From: Certhia americana
Taxonomy: Eukaryota; Chordata; Aves; Passeriformes; Certhiidae
Length of the DNA: 64,000 nt
NCBI GenBank assembly: GCA_018697195.1
Contig: CM031858.1
Coordinates: 128,783,133 to 128,847,132 of the forward strand
Direction: 5' to 3'
This document shows positions 49,961 to 63,343 of this stretch, piece by piece; the first letter of the stretch is position 1; every line of letters starts with the position of its first letter. The translations under genes were made by a program, and so were the position numbers. The notes below the pieces were generated by a model, which did no database searches, had not been told where the DNA came from, and saw nothing but the letters and a program-made list of their open reading frames with translations.

Positions 49961-52900
49961 TCCCCCTCAATTTTTGTCCCTTGAAGAGAGTCTATTGAAA
50001 AGAGAAGATGAAGTCCTGCTGTGACACTCGCAGTGCAGCCAGGTGCTAATTCATAGGTTCCTTTTATTCCTGCCCAAGTATTTCCCTTTGACTGATGTGA
50101 CTGTTCAGGTCCTTGTTCCTGCTCCCTTCTCTTTTCTAGAGATCTGTGATCAAAAAGAGTGTTTCCCTTGACAGTTCTGAATCCCTTAGATCCTATAATT
50201 TTGATCTGAAAAATCATACACTTGAGCTTATATCAGATTTTATCAATGTTAGGAAAACACACATAATCTGTAATGTTTATCCCATTAACAGCAGTATTTT
50301 TAGCACACAGAAGCTTTCTTAAGAGAAAGCAGTAAGTGTAACATCTGCTGTGCAGCACAATAAGGTGCAAAATCTATATTCTTTTATTAAGGCCCAGTTG
50401 TCTTTTCTATTAGTTCTGACTATTCTGTCTTTTATCCATAGTTCAATAATATCTGTAGTAACTTGAATGAGTAATTAGATAAAAAAGTATTTCATTAGAA
50501 CTATAAAAAGAAGAAAATTTCTTTTCATAATCAAAAATCTGATGTGAAAAAAGAAATCACTGAGTTGTAGGGTAGGCTCCTCTGTTTAAACCCAGACAAG
50601 TCCTGATTGCTCTGCTGGAATGAGGAGCACATCCAAAGGACCAGCCCTGCCCTGAGAGAAGAAATGGACCTTCACTGATCCTGCAAACTTCCAAAATTCT
50701 GCAAACTCACAAAACAGGCATTTAGTTTTGAGAAAAGCACTTTGCATAACACTAAATTTGCCAAGTGCTGCAAAACATTGCTCTTTCTGAAAGAATAGGG
50801 ATCAAACTGCAGCAGTAGAGTTTGCTGAGACTCATCCAGGCTGTGGTGGCTCAGGAGAGATCCTTGTCAAATGTCCCCATCCTTTCTGTGACACCAGATG
50901 CACAGGGACTCTGTGCTGCTGCATGTTTGATGTCCCAGGGTGTAACTCCTCACCCCTGGGAGCCAAAGGCTGAGCTCAGCTGGTGGAGGAGGGGTGACAC
51001 GAGGGGTGACACTAGCTCTGAAATGTTGCCTGTGGTGAGGGTGGGAGGGTGCTCTGCGTCCCTGTCTTTCCTCCTGCTCAGGGATTTTCACAGGGAAAAT
51101 TGCTTTTCCTGAAATGCAATGGAAATTCTTGTGGGGAAATGTTCTATTTTTAATCAGACTTGGTCCTTCCTTACCAACTCATTAGAGGGGCCGTCAGCAA
51201 CCCACACCTGTACCAAGGCAGATTAAAAGAATACGATTTTAATCTAATAGCACTTTTTCAATTACTTTCTGTAGCTGTAAATGACAGTGAGACTACAGCA
51301 TGTTCCTCTCAAGGGATCTGGCTTAAATTACATTCATATATCATATATCATCTCTTCACTTTAGCTAGATATTCAGAAAATACATCAGTAATCACGTCAT
51401 TTAACCAAATCAAATTATCTTCCCTTGATTTGGAGCAAGACACAGTCTTAAACTCAAGCAAGATGAAAAACAAAGCAAAAAAATTGGAAATTTTCTATAC
51501 AATTTCAATAAATATGTAACTAAGTTTGTATACTCTGAATGAGTATATAAGAAGCAGTGCTTCCATACTCAGGAGCTCAATTTATCTCATCATTCAGAAT
51601 CTAGGCCTTCTTAATGAATTTTTAGAGACTGTTATAAATATTTTTTGCTCTTCCAAAGTCATCCGGCCTTCCTTTTTTTCTCTTTTATCTCAATTTAATA
51701 TACCACAATAATTCTGCTCTCAATCTTTCAAATATCAGTATGTATCAAATAACTATCTGAGAGCCTTCATGCTGCCTTTAAAAATACTCATCCTTCCCAT
51801 TTGTTACTAAGTGCTTTAATCACATTTTACCTTGTTGTGGCTATTGAAATCCTGCCAGTGTGTTTAATGTATATGGATATGGCTGGGCATGGGGTAATTC
51901 TGATGATTAGTTGGGATTGATATAATTACTCCTGCTGCTTCTTTTACAAATACAAGCAATAAAACAATAGAAAAATTGCATATACATCTATATCTCCTGT
52001 GTGAGGAAATATCTAGGCTAAGTTGCTCTAGCACCATAAGGTGTCTGGCCACAAGGCAGTGAACAGGAAATAACTGGAACTCAACAGGATGAGGGTTGTT
52101 TTTTGTGCAGTTATATTGCACTGCTCTGAAATCAAATCTTATTTAATCTATGTAGGGCCTTTTTTGTGTTGTACTGGGATGCAAGTGCCTTTGAACCATG
52201 CAAAAATTGGAGTGACAAATGCTTTGCATTGTTGCTTTTTCTTGGCCCTCATGGAGATTCTACTTCCAAACCCCCTTCAACCAACCTTCCAACCCTTCCG
52301 AAACTTAAAAAGCTCAAGTAAAATTGAAAAAATATGTATATATGGCATTTGGATCCTGTTACAAAGGGTGGGTTCCCAGGGTTGGTCTGTACCTTCAGAC
52401 AGCAGAATGAAGACAGCTCATCAGTGCAGTCCATCACATTATTTAACCACTACCTCCTCCTTCAGCAGAAACTGCTGTAGGACAGACAGAAGAGTTTTGA
52501 ACAGGTTGTGCTACCTTAGGGGAAGCCAGGTGTCATTACTGAATGTAGAAAAATAACACAGAGTACAAAGGACAAAAAAGCTGAAACACTAGTTTTTGGC
52601 CCAGTGGGTGAAGCTCTGGTTTCTCTGTCCTTTTCCCTTTTATGGGATTGTCTGTCTAGCAGATCCAAAAATATCCCATCACTTCCTTTTGCTTTTTTTC
52701 CCAGCCCACTGAACTTTTCTTTACTTCCTGAAAAATAGGAGAGGTGGTGTATGTTGCCATCCACCACTAAACATCATCAGTGATGCTCATGTTGAGGCTA
52801 AAGTCTCTTCTCTGTGCTCTCAGCTGGAGCCTTAAACAAATGGTAAGAAAAGGGATAGCCTTTCCACCAAGGTGGCTGAGAGTCGTATCTGCTGAGTACC

Positions 52901-55900
52901 CCTTAAGGACAACTTATTTTTACATCCACTGGAAGCAGAACAGGGAGGAAGGTGTGTGAGATGTGTGGCTACTCAGTACTACTGAGGGTCAAGAGCCCCC
53001 ACTTCTCCTGGGACAAGTTCAGACAAATTCAATGACAAACCACAGACTGCAAAGATGGCTTTAGTCTTCCCAGGAATGAGAAGAAGCTGGGCAAAAGGTT
53101 TGAGCATCACATTTTTACCCTATTTATAGGTTTAAATATGATGCAGTACTGTGACCTTCATGGATCTAACCCCAGGTCCTTCTAGACAGTGTCTAAACCA
53201 ACAGTAAAACCTATGCAGTAAAAGAAATTAATTTTTGGGAAGGAGAACTGTCCTGTGTATTCCTACAGTTAAAAGGACTCCCAACACTCTGTTTTGGCTT
53301 TTCTGTTGTAATAAAAAGCTTTGATTATGCCATAACAAAGTGCAACAGTTTCAGTGTGAGGAATTGAGACCTCATGTATCACAGGATGGTACTGGACTAA
53401 TCAAAACCAATGCTCTTAGATGGCTGCACTTAAGTAGAAGCTGTTGAACCTGGTCTTTTCCTTTATTCATAGACACAACTGCAATGAAGAACAGATACTA
53501 AAAAGCAGTGGTTCATTCAAGCTAGACACCAGGGATGTACATCTTTAGTGTTTCCTCATCTACACTGCTTTATGGGCTATACACTTTCTGCCTTTCTCTT
53601 TCCACATTTGGTCTCCCACCATTTACATGCCACTGTAGGCAATGTGCCAGATTGCCACTTAAAACATGAAAAATCAGAAAAGAGAAAAGAGAGGCCCAAA
53701 TAAAAGGTAGGCCTGCAGCACTCACATCTCTGTGTCCTTTCCTGACAAGCAGCACTTCCATTTGTGTTGGGGTGCCGGTTTTATCAAACTTCTGACTTGT
53801 ATCAATTTTTAGCGGCATGGATAATTTATTGCATCTAGGATGATAGAAAACCAGCTTTATACATCATTCAGCTTGCAAAAGATGTGTAGCTTCAGTTCCT
53901 TAATGGTGTCATTTTGGCTGAATGCTATTAACAGATTACCCCTGCCTAGGGCAGTGGAGCATGTGCAGCAGAAAGATAACCTTGTGTTCGTAATTTAATA
54001 TTAACTGTTTTCTCCATAGTACCTCTTTCCAGTACATTAACAACAAACCAATATGGCCTTGTCCCCTGCGGTCGTATTCTTCAGCAAAAAATGGATTACA
54101 TGATAGCAAGTTCCTGAAGATTTCCAATGAAGTATTACAAATCACTCAACGTCTGCTCTGCAGAAATAAAAAATAAACAGGCTTAGATTCAATCAAATTT
54201 AATTCCTCCAATTTAGCTTTACCGCACTTCAAAGGGTGCTCTTATTAATGTCTTGGTGAAAAAATGTAACAGTAATTTTTCCCTCTTCTTATACTGAAAG
54301 CCTCCAGTTGTGTTCAACATACAGTAAGATCAAGAAAATGTGTGAGGGTTTTTTTTTTTTTTTTTTGTGAATACTCTGACACAGTTTGATATAAAAGTGT
54401 AAGCCATTTACAGAAAACTCTTTATGGAATTTTTATCCTATTCCATTCCCGGGAGCTAAATTTATATCCTGCATTAGCTATCATAGCACTAGAGTATTAG
54501 TCTTCTTGCAAGCAGTTCAGGGCAGTCTGAGGGCCCTATCACTCTCTACCACTCACATACACAGGCATTATGGGTTTATCTCATCTTCTGCAGCAAGTAC
54601 TAGGCCCAATTCATTCCTTTAGGCTACTTTACTAATAACTTATTCCTTATCAGGGCCTCTCCACCTCAGCTTGTGATCAAAGACCCAATTAATGGAACGG
54701 AGAAAGGTGAAGCATTCAAATAATGGAGACAGCTGTTTTTCTCTGTTAGAGAAAATCCATTTGTATTGTTATCACAAGCTCCAAGTTCTGCAGCTTCTGT
54801 TTAATTCAGTCTCCCTCTATTTCTGCTGATGATAAAAAGTCACAATGAACTCAGAAAAGAATGGCAGAAATATCACTGTGTTTCAACTCAGCCTGGGTGT
54901 TATCAACTTGAAAGTGAAAATACAAGCAGATAAGGAGAGGAAATGTCCAAAAAAGACCATATCAAATTTTCAAAAATTGTGCTTTCATGAAGCATTCTTC
55001 AGCCACCTTTCTGAATGTTTTTGAGATCCCAATATATGCTCCCTGTGTTGGCTGCTTGAATCAGAGGAGCAGAGAGTGGTAATATCATGGCTCCCACCTC
55101 AATTGAAAAGTAATTAAAGAGAAAGAGGAATCATAATTGTCTGGCATGAACATTGTCAGTGACCTGCAGTTTGTTCTGAACCTTGGTGTCCAAGACCCCA
55201 CAGATGATCTGGGTGTTTATGTCACCATCACTGGCGAATGAGGTTAGGTTTTTTATCTGATAGCAAAGGGCCAGGCCATGCCATGCTCAGGCCTGGTGCT
55301 AAACTTTCTCCTTAACAGTCTCCTAGGTGTAAATCTGCCCAGACCATCACAAATGAACCTACACACTCTATGTTACAGCAGTTCATTTCACAGCCGTGTA
55401 AAGGCCACATTACCGTTCTCTTCCTCACCCCTTTACAATCATGTTGTCACACTGTCACATACAGGGATATACATGGGCAGAACACTGTGATTACACTTAA
55501 TTGAACGACAGAAGACTTTCAAGTTTAAAGTACAATGGTGAATACCAATTATTCATCCTTAAAAATGGTACTGTGCAAAAGGAAGCTGGAGGATGCTCCT
55601 ACTCAATGCGCTCTGCATGTGTGAGTGTGCAGGGAGCACCTTGCTCCATTTCACTGTAGCTGTTATTGCTTTTCTTTTATGAAAACCAAATGTTATTTAG
55701 AGATTGCTAGGCTATTCACATGCTGGGGGGGGATGGTCTGGAGGGTTTTTTGATTACTTGGGAAACCTTTGGATTTGGTGCTTCAGAAATGAGGACTAAA
55801 AATTGCCACGTTTCAGTTCTCCTGAGTGTGGACAATGAGCACAATAAACAGGCACGAAGCTGCAGTGTATGCGAGGAGTTAAGACAGCAAAGCCTTTCCC

Positions 55901-58900
55901 AGGCTGATTGTTCACAGGGGATCACAGAATCTGTGTTAGGCTGAATAAGGAAAAATGCATTATGCATTTGCATGTACAATGAACATTTTAAAAAGGACTG
56001 TGTGGAAACAAAAAATGATTCATAATAAACATGGAATGGTGAACATTTCATACCCAGCTGTAGTTTTTGAATCTACATAGACACCAAACATTTCCACTTA
56101 CATGGAAGTTTCACATTTGATAACCAGATGAATAACATTATTTGTTTGCACATCAGGAGTTTCCTTGTCCTTCCACCCTGTTATTACACCCATATCCAAC
56201 ATATAAATAAAACTAAAAGCTGGACTTAATATTATATTGTAGTATAAAATCTACAACCATCAATAATTTCCAATTGGAATAATAAAATGTACCGATACAA
56301 ATATAATTTTATGTATGTCTGTGAAATGAAAATTCACAATGGAACAAAGAATGATGAAAACTGACAATAGGGTCTTTCATCAGGAATAAATTTGTAATTC
56401 TGCTCCACCTGTAGACATCACTGTTACAATATACCAAAAGGGAGTGTAGCTATGAAGTCTCCTTTTTTTTTTTTCCCAAACTTCAACAGCCTTTGTACAA
56501 TGTAACCAGTCTTGAGGTATTATTCAAGGGTCTGAGAAAAATCTTAATGAAAGTATATTACTCATAAAGGCAAACCAGAATCACATGTATTGGGCAACCT
56601 AAGGGTGGTCTTATAAGATGTGAAGTGACTTAAGGGTGGTCTCTTGCACTGGTCTCCCTAGATAATAAAACACTAACGACAATCCATGGCACTGAATGGA
56701 ACAATTGTAAATGAAAATTATGCAACCTGCTTCTAGGTCCCACCCCAGCTCCTGAAACTAAAACAAGCAATAACCCTGCTACAGGAGCAATCCTAGCAAG
56801 AAAGGTTCAAGGGAACCAAAGACCTGGAAAATTTTCCCATAGCTCACTGTATTGGATTCTGAGGGGAGTCAGAGGGATGATCTTATTCTAACCATAGTTT
56901 AGAAGAAAAGCAAGTAAACACTCCTCCACTCTCAGATATAGAACTGCACCTGTTGGTTTCTGAGAGAATTTTTCTCATGATTAGTAGAGTAGATGAGCTT
57001 CCAGGGTGCAATTTTTTCTCTATGCTGATGATCTACGAATATTTAAGTGTTCTTAATACAGTTGTTCTGGTTCAGCCAAAAGATTATATTATCTAGCCAA
57101 TTTCTTTAAAGACATATTAAGAGAGAAGAATAATTACATTTTTTGCTAGTTAGTGAATCTTCATGTACCCATCTTTCTCCTGTGAAATATGTTTCTTTTT
57201 TTGTCTGCAGTGCTACAGCATAGCTTGGCAGTGAACTGTGGCTCAGGCAGTGAGATGTTTTGCCCCAATTGTTTTGCCCCACTTTTGTCCCACAGGAGGA
57301 GAGGTCCAGTCTCCTCCTCCAACATTGCTCAGTCAGGCTGAGCTGAAGGATTGCTAGTCACAGACCAACAAGATAAACAGATTTCTCTCTCCTCCAAGGA
57401 CATCTGGAAATAGTACAGTCAAGTTAATGGAGTTACACTAATATACAACTAATAGCAAGAAAAGACATAAGCCTGGGGTTATACACTCAGATTGGGCAAC
57501 CTATCAGCCAAAGTAAAGCCTTCATGAAAACTTCTGATGGGAATTTATTTTCCAAATGCCCATTTGCAATTTTATAGCGACAACTTTGGCTGGCTTCTGC
57601 ACTCATTTCCATTCCTGCGGCTGCAGCAGCCTCTGTGTATTTACAGCAGAGAGCACAATGTGACCTTTGTCTTTTCAGGAACTTGGCTGAGAAGGTTGTG
57701 CAGCTGCAAATGGATCCAGGTGCTGAGGCCGACAGCCAGGAGCAGCTCGGACATCAATGGAAGTGGCAGCCTTCACACCTGGTCAATGAGCTCTCAGGCA
57801 AAAAAAAACATAAATTCCCCCATCCTGCACCCCTCTTCCCACTTCTGTGCTCAGCACTCTCAAGGTATTTTTTTTTTCCTAGAATTGCCCTTCTCTTTGA
57901 TTCTGCATATTACTGTCAGTGATTTCTATGTGAAAAGTTAAAACATGAAGAGCTAGAGTAGAGCTCTTGTTAAAGAATATTCTCCAGTAGCTTTGATGTT
58001 ATAAGCTCCTGTTCCTCTCAAATTCAACTTTACTGTACTATTACAGAATTCCAGTCTGTAAATTGTGAAACACAGTAGCTGCCACAATAAAATCCCAACA
58101 TTTAATAAATAATTTAATTTATCATTAGCTAGCTGGTAACACTATATCTGTTCCTCTGCAAGAAGCAAATTATTCGAGTGTATGATACTTCAGTAGTACT
58201 CTGAAGTTTTGAGCCCCCATGTAATTCCATAAATGAAATTAAATCCCAAAATCCATTTCTGAAAAAATAGCATATCCATAATATATGAACTTCCCTGTGA
58301 ACTTATGAACCACACTGAGATTTTTCTTTGGATTTCAAGAAGATGTAATCAAAAAGCCAGGAGTGAGCAAAATGGCCTGTTATTGGAAAGTTAGAGGTGT
58401 ATTGAGACTTTTTAATAGGAATGTTGGAACTACCATAACAATTATAGGCATGGGCCTGATAAATGAAGAGTGTTCAGGGGTTTACAGCTGGAATTTTTCC
58501 TCTTTCTTTGCACTGCTGCTTACACCTAGTCCACAAGGAATAAAAGCAAGGCAGATTAGGAAAATAAATATCAGCTTAAAATATCAAGTCTTGAAATAAT
58601 ATTTAGTTCTGCTCTAGCTCTTCACAGACTAATCACATACTTTAAAAATGCTAAAAGTCTTTACGGTTGGATGTACAATTATGAAAATTCAGGTATTTGG
58701 GTATTTGTTTGCTAAGTTTTATAGTAAAATATCATCTGTTTCTCTTTCCTTCACATAAAGAGTCACTCCTGAAAGGCAGAAGTCATCCTGGGGGAAAAAA
58801 GTGGCCTTAGCTCCAGTTTAAGCAGTTACAGTGGAGGGCTGGATAGTCTCACACCCTTCTCCACTAAGACCTTTGCCAAAGTCTCTACTTTGCCCCATAC

Positions 58901-60761
58901 TTTTTCCAGTACCACTGCACCCTGCAATCATAGTCTAAGAGCTGGCTTGTCCCTTAAGAACCCAGTTTTATGGGTTTTCATTGGGCTCAAAGTGCCAGAA
59001 GCCTTAAGAGATTTTTACTTCCTGTCCACAAACCACGGACAAATGAGGTTAAATGGGAGCAAGACTCTGCCAGTCAAAGTGCTACTTTCATATTCTTAGT
59101 CCCCCAGAAGGGATTGAAAAGATGGAGTCCAAGGATGGGAATGGACTGTACCTGAGACAAGGGTTATACAGTGGGAATTCTGTAGCCTTTATAAAACACC
59201 TGGCATGCAAAATTGATAATGTTTCAGTCTGGCGCTTAAATCCATCCCTATGCCTGTCTTCATTCATCAGCACCTCCTCATCAAGAAGTTTTATGAAATA
59301 TTCCATTTTTTCCTTCTTTGGGTAATCTTTTTGACTTGTGCTTTTAATATTTAATAATTACCCACACATGATTTAACCCTGCTACAAATGAGATTTCAAG
59401 TCAGCATCTGCTCCAACTTCATGTTACTCAGAGACTTCTAGTTACTGATGACATACATATGTGACTTCTTTTGCCAAGTCTGCATACTCCAACAGCACAG
59501 CTTCAAAAGTAACTTCCACTCCTTCCCGCCTCTCTCCTTCTCACATGTGTTTGTTCACAATGTATTCAGTCCTTTCCCTAATTGTTTTCTTGTTCAGGCA
59601 CCAAAAATAGCTTTTATAGCTTGATAACTAATTTTATATCCAGGCCAGCAGTTCTGAGATAGATGATGCTTTTCACTTTATTGTTAGTAGTGTTGTCTTA
59701 AGACTTGAAGATAAGATGGATGTTACATTCACAGAAAACATGGATAAAATTCTGCTCCCACTGAAATCACCAGAGTTTTCAGCACTGACTTCAGTTAGGA
59801 CAGGCTTTCCTCACCATCTTTGTCACAGGCTGGACAATATTGAATCCTGGGTTTCTGAAGCTAACTTTTTTATTTCCTTGTTTTCTCTTAGTCAAAGCAG
59901 AGTATTAAAACAATTCATCAGGGAGTCCCCAGTCACCGGGACAGTGAAAGGTGAATCTATTTTAAGAGGTAAGAGGAATTTCCCTGATGTTGCCCATTAA
60001 CTACACACAGAAGGACAAGCCTTAGTTGAGTCAGCCCTTCCTGGACTTTGTTTAACTGGTGATATAGGCTATAAAATCAATGGACTGAGATAATCTGGGG
60101 GGAAAATCCTCTTTTCTATCTTCTTCCACAGAGAGGAAATGCAGACTTGAGACTAAAAATTGATATTGCTCTCCAGTTTCCCAAAAATATCTCCTAAAAA
60201 ACAAGATGTGTCAAGTGGTTAATACCTTTTGAACTTTCCTTTGAGCTTTCCTCTGTGGTTAGGGCCCTCTGAGTCTGTGACATAGCAGCTGACAGTAATT
60301 AAGTTTCTGTATGCACACACAGTTCAAACTGCACTAAGAAAAGCCACATTTGGTCATTGTTTACTTAAGTTTGCAGCAACAAATACAGATGTGTGGATTT
60401 GAATGCACACCTGGCATTAATCAGCTGCTGCTATTTCACAGCTGCCTCCAAGCAAGGCGAAATGCTGAAGTGGAAACAGAGTTTCAGAAAAAACAGAAAT
60501 CTTTAAGGACTCGCATGGAGGAGGGGGAGTCTCCCGGACAGCATTTGCTTCCCGCTTGTTTCAGCCTTCAGAATTGGGATTTTTTTTGGAGTTAGATCCC
60601 TCCTCCTTATAAGAAGAGATCTGCAATTTTTCAGCTGAAGTGTGTGTATATATGTGTATGTATCTGCATATACATGCTTCCAAAATCTCCACAGATTTTT
60701 GTTGCAGCCAGTATTTGTTTCATTTAACTAACATATTGTTAAAGTTTTCACTTTAATGGTT
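49961..60761. other. No gene seen; long stretch without recognisable transposons
   Basis: There is no named transposon or RNA gene in almost 11 kb. A T run lies at 54349-54366. An exon-like segment at 57679-57785 and a small CpG cluster at 60450-60555 are noted among the findings but are not supported as genes. The longest frame (155 codons, 52089-52556) shows no motif. Confidence 0.5.
54349..54366 (+). repeat. T homopolymer, 18 nt
   Basis: This is an uninterrupted T run after 'gtgaggg'. No element body is seen beside it. Confidence 0.9.
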
Positions 60762-61122
60762 TGTTGTTATGTTACCCCATAAATCCAAGTTGGTTTACCC
60801 CTAAAGTTGTATCCTCCCCTAAGTTACCTTGTATGGCATTTCCCCTCCTCTTGTTCCAGCCCCTTCCCTATCAATCACTGTTACCCTGCCCCTTGTTCTG
60901 GCACCTTCCATGTCACTCCAACCTGAACCAATCCTTTGAGCGTTCCTCCCCCTGGGTGTTGCTGGGTGTTTCCTAACCCTCGATGCTCCATTGGACCATG
61001 TGCCCTGCCCTGTGTTCCCACTTGCCCCAGCTGGCCCCAAAGAAATGCTCTAACCCCTTCACTCTGCCCCTGCTGATCCCTCACTGGATTGTGTTTGGTG
61101 CCCACCCCTTGCTCTGGTGCTG

Positions 61123-61129
61123 TATAAAA
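61123..61129 (+). promoter_or_regulatory. TATA box of the 60762 LTR
   Basis: TATAAAA occurs within 'ggtgctgtataaaatcctg', about 30 bp upstream of the likely start near 'ggctctttgg'. It is the best core-promoter match in the window. Confidence 0.6.
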
Positions 61130-61132
61130 TCC

Positions 61133-61150
61133 TGAGCACAGCAGTGCTCA
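61133..61150. other. Perfect hairpin just after the LTR TATA box
   Basis: TGAGCAC (61133-61139) and GTGCTCA (61144-61150) form a 7-bp stem with the 4-nt loop AGCA. It lies between the TATA box and the expected transcription start. Confidence 0.75.
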
Positions 61151-61400
61151 GGGCTCTTTGGTTCCTGATCCCTTCAGCCTGGATAAACCTCCTGTTGGCA
61201 CCTCAGCACTGAAGAGCCTCCTCCTTCTCCTTTACCCACCCCCTGACTGCAGTGAGAGCCCTTCCACTGCAGAGCAAGTGGCTCTAAAGGTTCAGCTGTC
61301 AGCACAAACCCCACACTGCAGTTGTTCCCCACACCTGGAACAGCACTGGTGTTCTTCCAGCTAGCCCAGGGTCTGGTGGGGCTGTGTCAGACCCTATCTA

Positions 61401-62881
61401 AAACTGGAAATGGCCCACAGTTGATATAACCAGGCCCAAGGAGACCTGAAAAGGCAAAGAGAAGTAATACTGAAGTGGTGCCCACCTTTTCTAATGTATT
61501 TTGGAAGATTTCCAGCACTGGAGGTGTACTACCTTCATCACTCAACCCCAGATGTAACAGATCAGAGAGGGTTAAAAAATTGTTCTAATTCCTACCACAA
61601 CAGTATTTGAATTTAATCTCATTCTTTCCTGTTGTTGATGAGGAAGGACAACTGATTCCAAGGACAGGAGGAGAGGGTTGCTGGGAGAGCCAGTGCCACC
61701 TGATTCAGGGAGACAAGCAGGTTCCCCAGCAGCCTAGGTGAGGCCATCCATCCATCTATCCATCCGTCCATCCATCCATCCATCCATCCATCCATCCATC
61801 CATCCATCCATCCATCCATCCATCCATCCATCCATCCACTAATCTACCCCCATCCTGCGGCACTGTTGCAGCACCAATGCAGCGGGCTGCCGATTTAAGT
61901 GGGTCACTTGTTGCAGGCACGTGCTACCTGGGCTCACAGCATCTTCCCAGCCTGCCTGCTGCTGCCAGATGGAGTTTAGGATGTTTGGCTCTCAGCTGCA
62001 AGCCCCAGTGGGGACTTCCCACCTTTGCAATGTCTTTCTCTCTCAGCCATGAAATATTCCTGCGCTGAGTTCAGCAGAAGCACTCAGGCTAAGATTCCTC
62101 TTCCAGGACAGACCCTTCCTTCTAGGATTTTTTTCTAGAAAAAATCATTTTCTGCTGGTATAAAGCCACCAGTTTGTTTGTTTTTTAAGTTTTCAAAGGT
62201 GTTGCCACACCAGGCATATCCGAGGGGACAGTGATGAAGACTTCAAGCTCATTAGGCAGCAGCAGTTGTTGATCATCAGCTGCATAAGGTATTGGCAGCA
62301 TGTAAAGGAGGGAAAACAGGCATTTGTCAGCGACAGTTCACTAACCAGGTCTGACATACATATTTATCTGTTCTCTGGTTAGATGGTGAGCAATGTGTGA
62401 GTTTTGATGAATTTTACAATATTTCTGATAAATAGCTAGGAAACAAAAACTAAATTTACAAAGACAGTAAAAACAAAAAACGCAGGTCAGTTTCTGAAGA
62501 TATTCAATCTGAGGTTGAAGTGGATAAATGTAAGTCAAGCCAGTTATATATATATATCAATTACTAGGCATATTTATCTCACCCAAGAATACAGATAATT
62601 TTCCCAGTTCTCTCCATCTGGATTATAATCTGGATAGATTATATCTTCTAGATACATAAAAATAGACACTGCTTCTTTGTCTTTCATTTTCATTATTCTA
62701 TACTTCAATTCTTTGTTTTTTGTGTGCTAGAAAAACATATAATTTTCAGAACTGAGAGCAATATATAATTACTGTATAGATAATTTGACACAAGAGAAAA
62801 TCCTCCATTCCTCTTTGTTTCTCAGAGAGTGCCTATACTGCAAGCACCAAATGGACTACAGCATGGGTAGATAAATGCAAA
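61401..62881. other. No gene seen; contains a long ATCC array
   Basis: Apart from the tetranucleotide array at 61744-61838 and a short TA run near 62544-62557, nothing is recognisable. Confidence 0.55.
61744..61838 (+). repeat. (ATCC)n microsatellite, about 23 units
   Basis: Tandem ATCC units run for about 95 bp with a few substitutions near the left end (atct, gtcc); the right 70 bp is perfect. On the minus strand it gives a spurious Met-Asp-Gly-Trp repeat frame. Confidence 0.97.
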
Positions 62882-63229
62882 TTCACAGAATCATGGAATC
62901 ACAGAATGGGTCAGGTTGGAAGGGACCACAGTGGGTCATCTGGTCCAACCCCTCTCCTCAGCTTCCTATGGCACATGGCACAGAATTGCATGCAGACATT
63001 TTTTAATATCTTCAGAGATAAGAGACTACCACTCTGGGCAATCAGTTCCTGTGCTCCATCACTTCCACAGTAAAGTAGTTCTTCTTCATATTCAGGTGGA
63101 ACTTCCTGTGCATCAGTTTCTCTCCTTTCCTCTTGTCCTCTTGTTGGCACCACTGAGAGCGACCTGGTGATGCCTTCTGGAGGCTGACCTGGGACAGAGA
63201 TTAGACAGGGCAAAAGGATAAAGTATGTA

Positions 63230-63235
63230 TTTATT
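63230..63235 (-). promoter_or_regulatory. Polyadenylation signal of the 63168 LTR
   Basis: This is an intact AATAAA on the minus strand. The equivalent position in the first copy has drifted to AGTAAA. Confidence 0.55.
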
Positions 63236-63337
63236 AAAAGGGCTCAGTCTTGGGCCATGCAAGAGTCCAGGCGGACCACAGCCAAGATGCCCCCAAAACA
63301 GTCACAAAATGGACACTCAGGTCACAAGGTCTTACAT

Positions 63338-63343
63338 TTTATA
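63338..63343 (-). promoter_or_regulatory. TATA box of the 63168 LTR
   Basis: TATAAA on the minus strand, about 105 bp upstream of the polyadenylation signal and conserved in the first copy at 16767-16772. Confidence 0.55.

Larger units (their letters stand above)
60762..61400 (+). mobile_element. Solo LTR, about 640 bp, plus orientation
   Basis: A C-rich U3 starts near the TGTTGTTATG at 60762. A clean TATAAAA lies at 61123-61129, followed by a perfect hairpin at 61133-61150. A polyadenylation signal variant GATAAA is at 61182-61187. A U5-like segment continues to about 61370-61400. The TATA-to-polyA spacing of about 60 bp implies a short R region, as in gammaretrovirus- or ERVK-type LTRs. 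I could not fix the right end or a target duplication. I recall this block from passerine repeats but cannot name the family. No ERV gene is attached. Confidence 0.65.

Noticed and set aside
52089..52556. 155-codon open frame, plus strand
   Set aside because: Composition is unremarkable, there is no recognisable motif, and another frame is open on the opposite strand.
61619..61831. Met-Asp-Gly-Trp repeat protein on the minus strand
   Set aside because: It is a direct translation of the (ATCC)n microsatellite.
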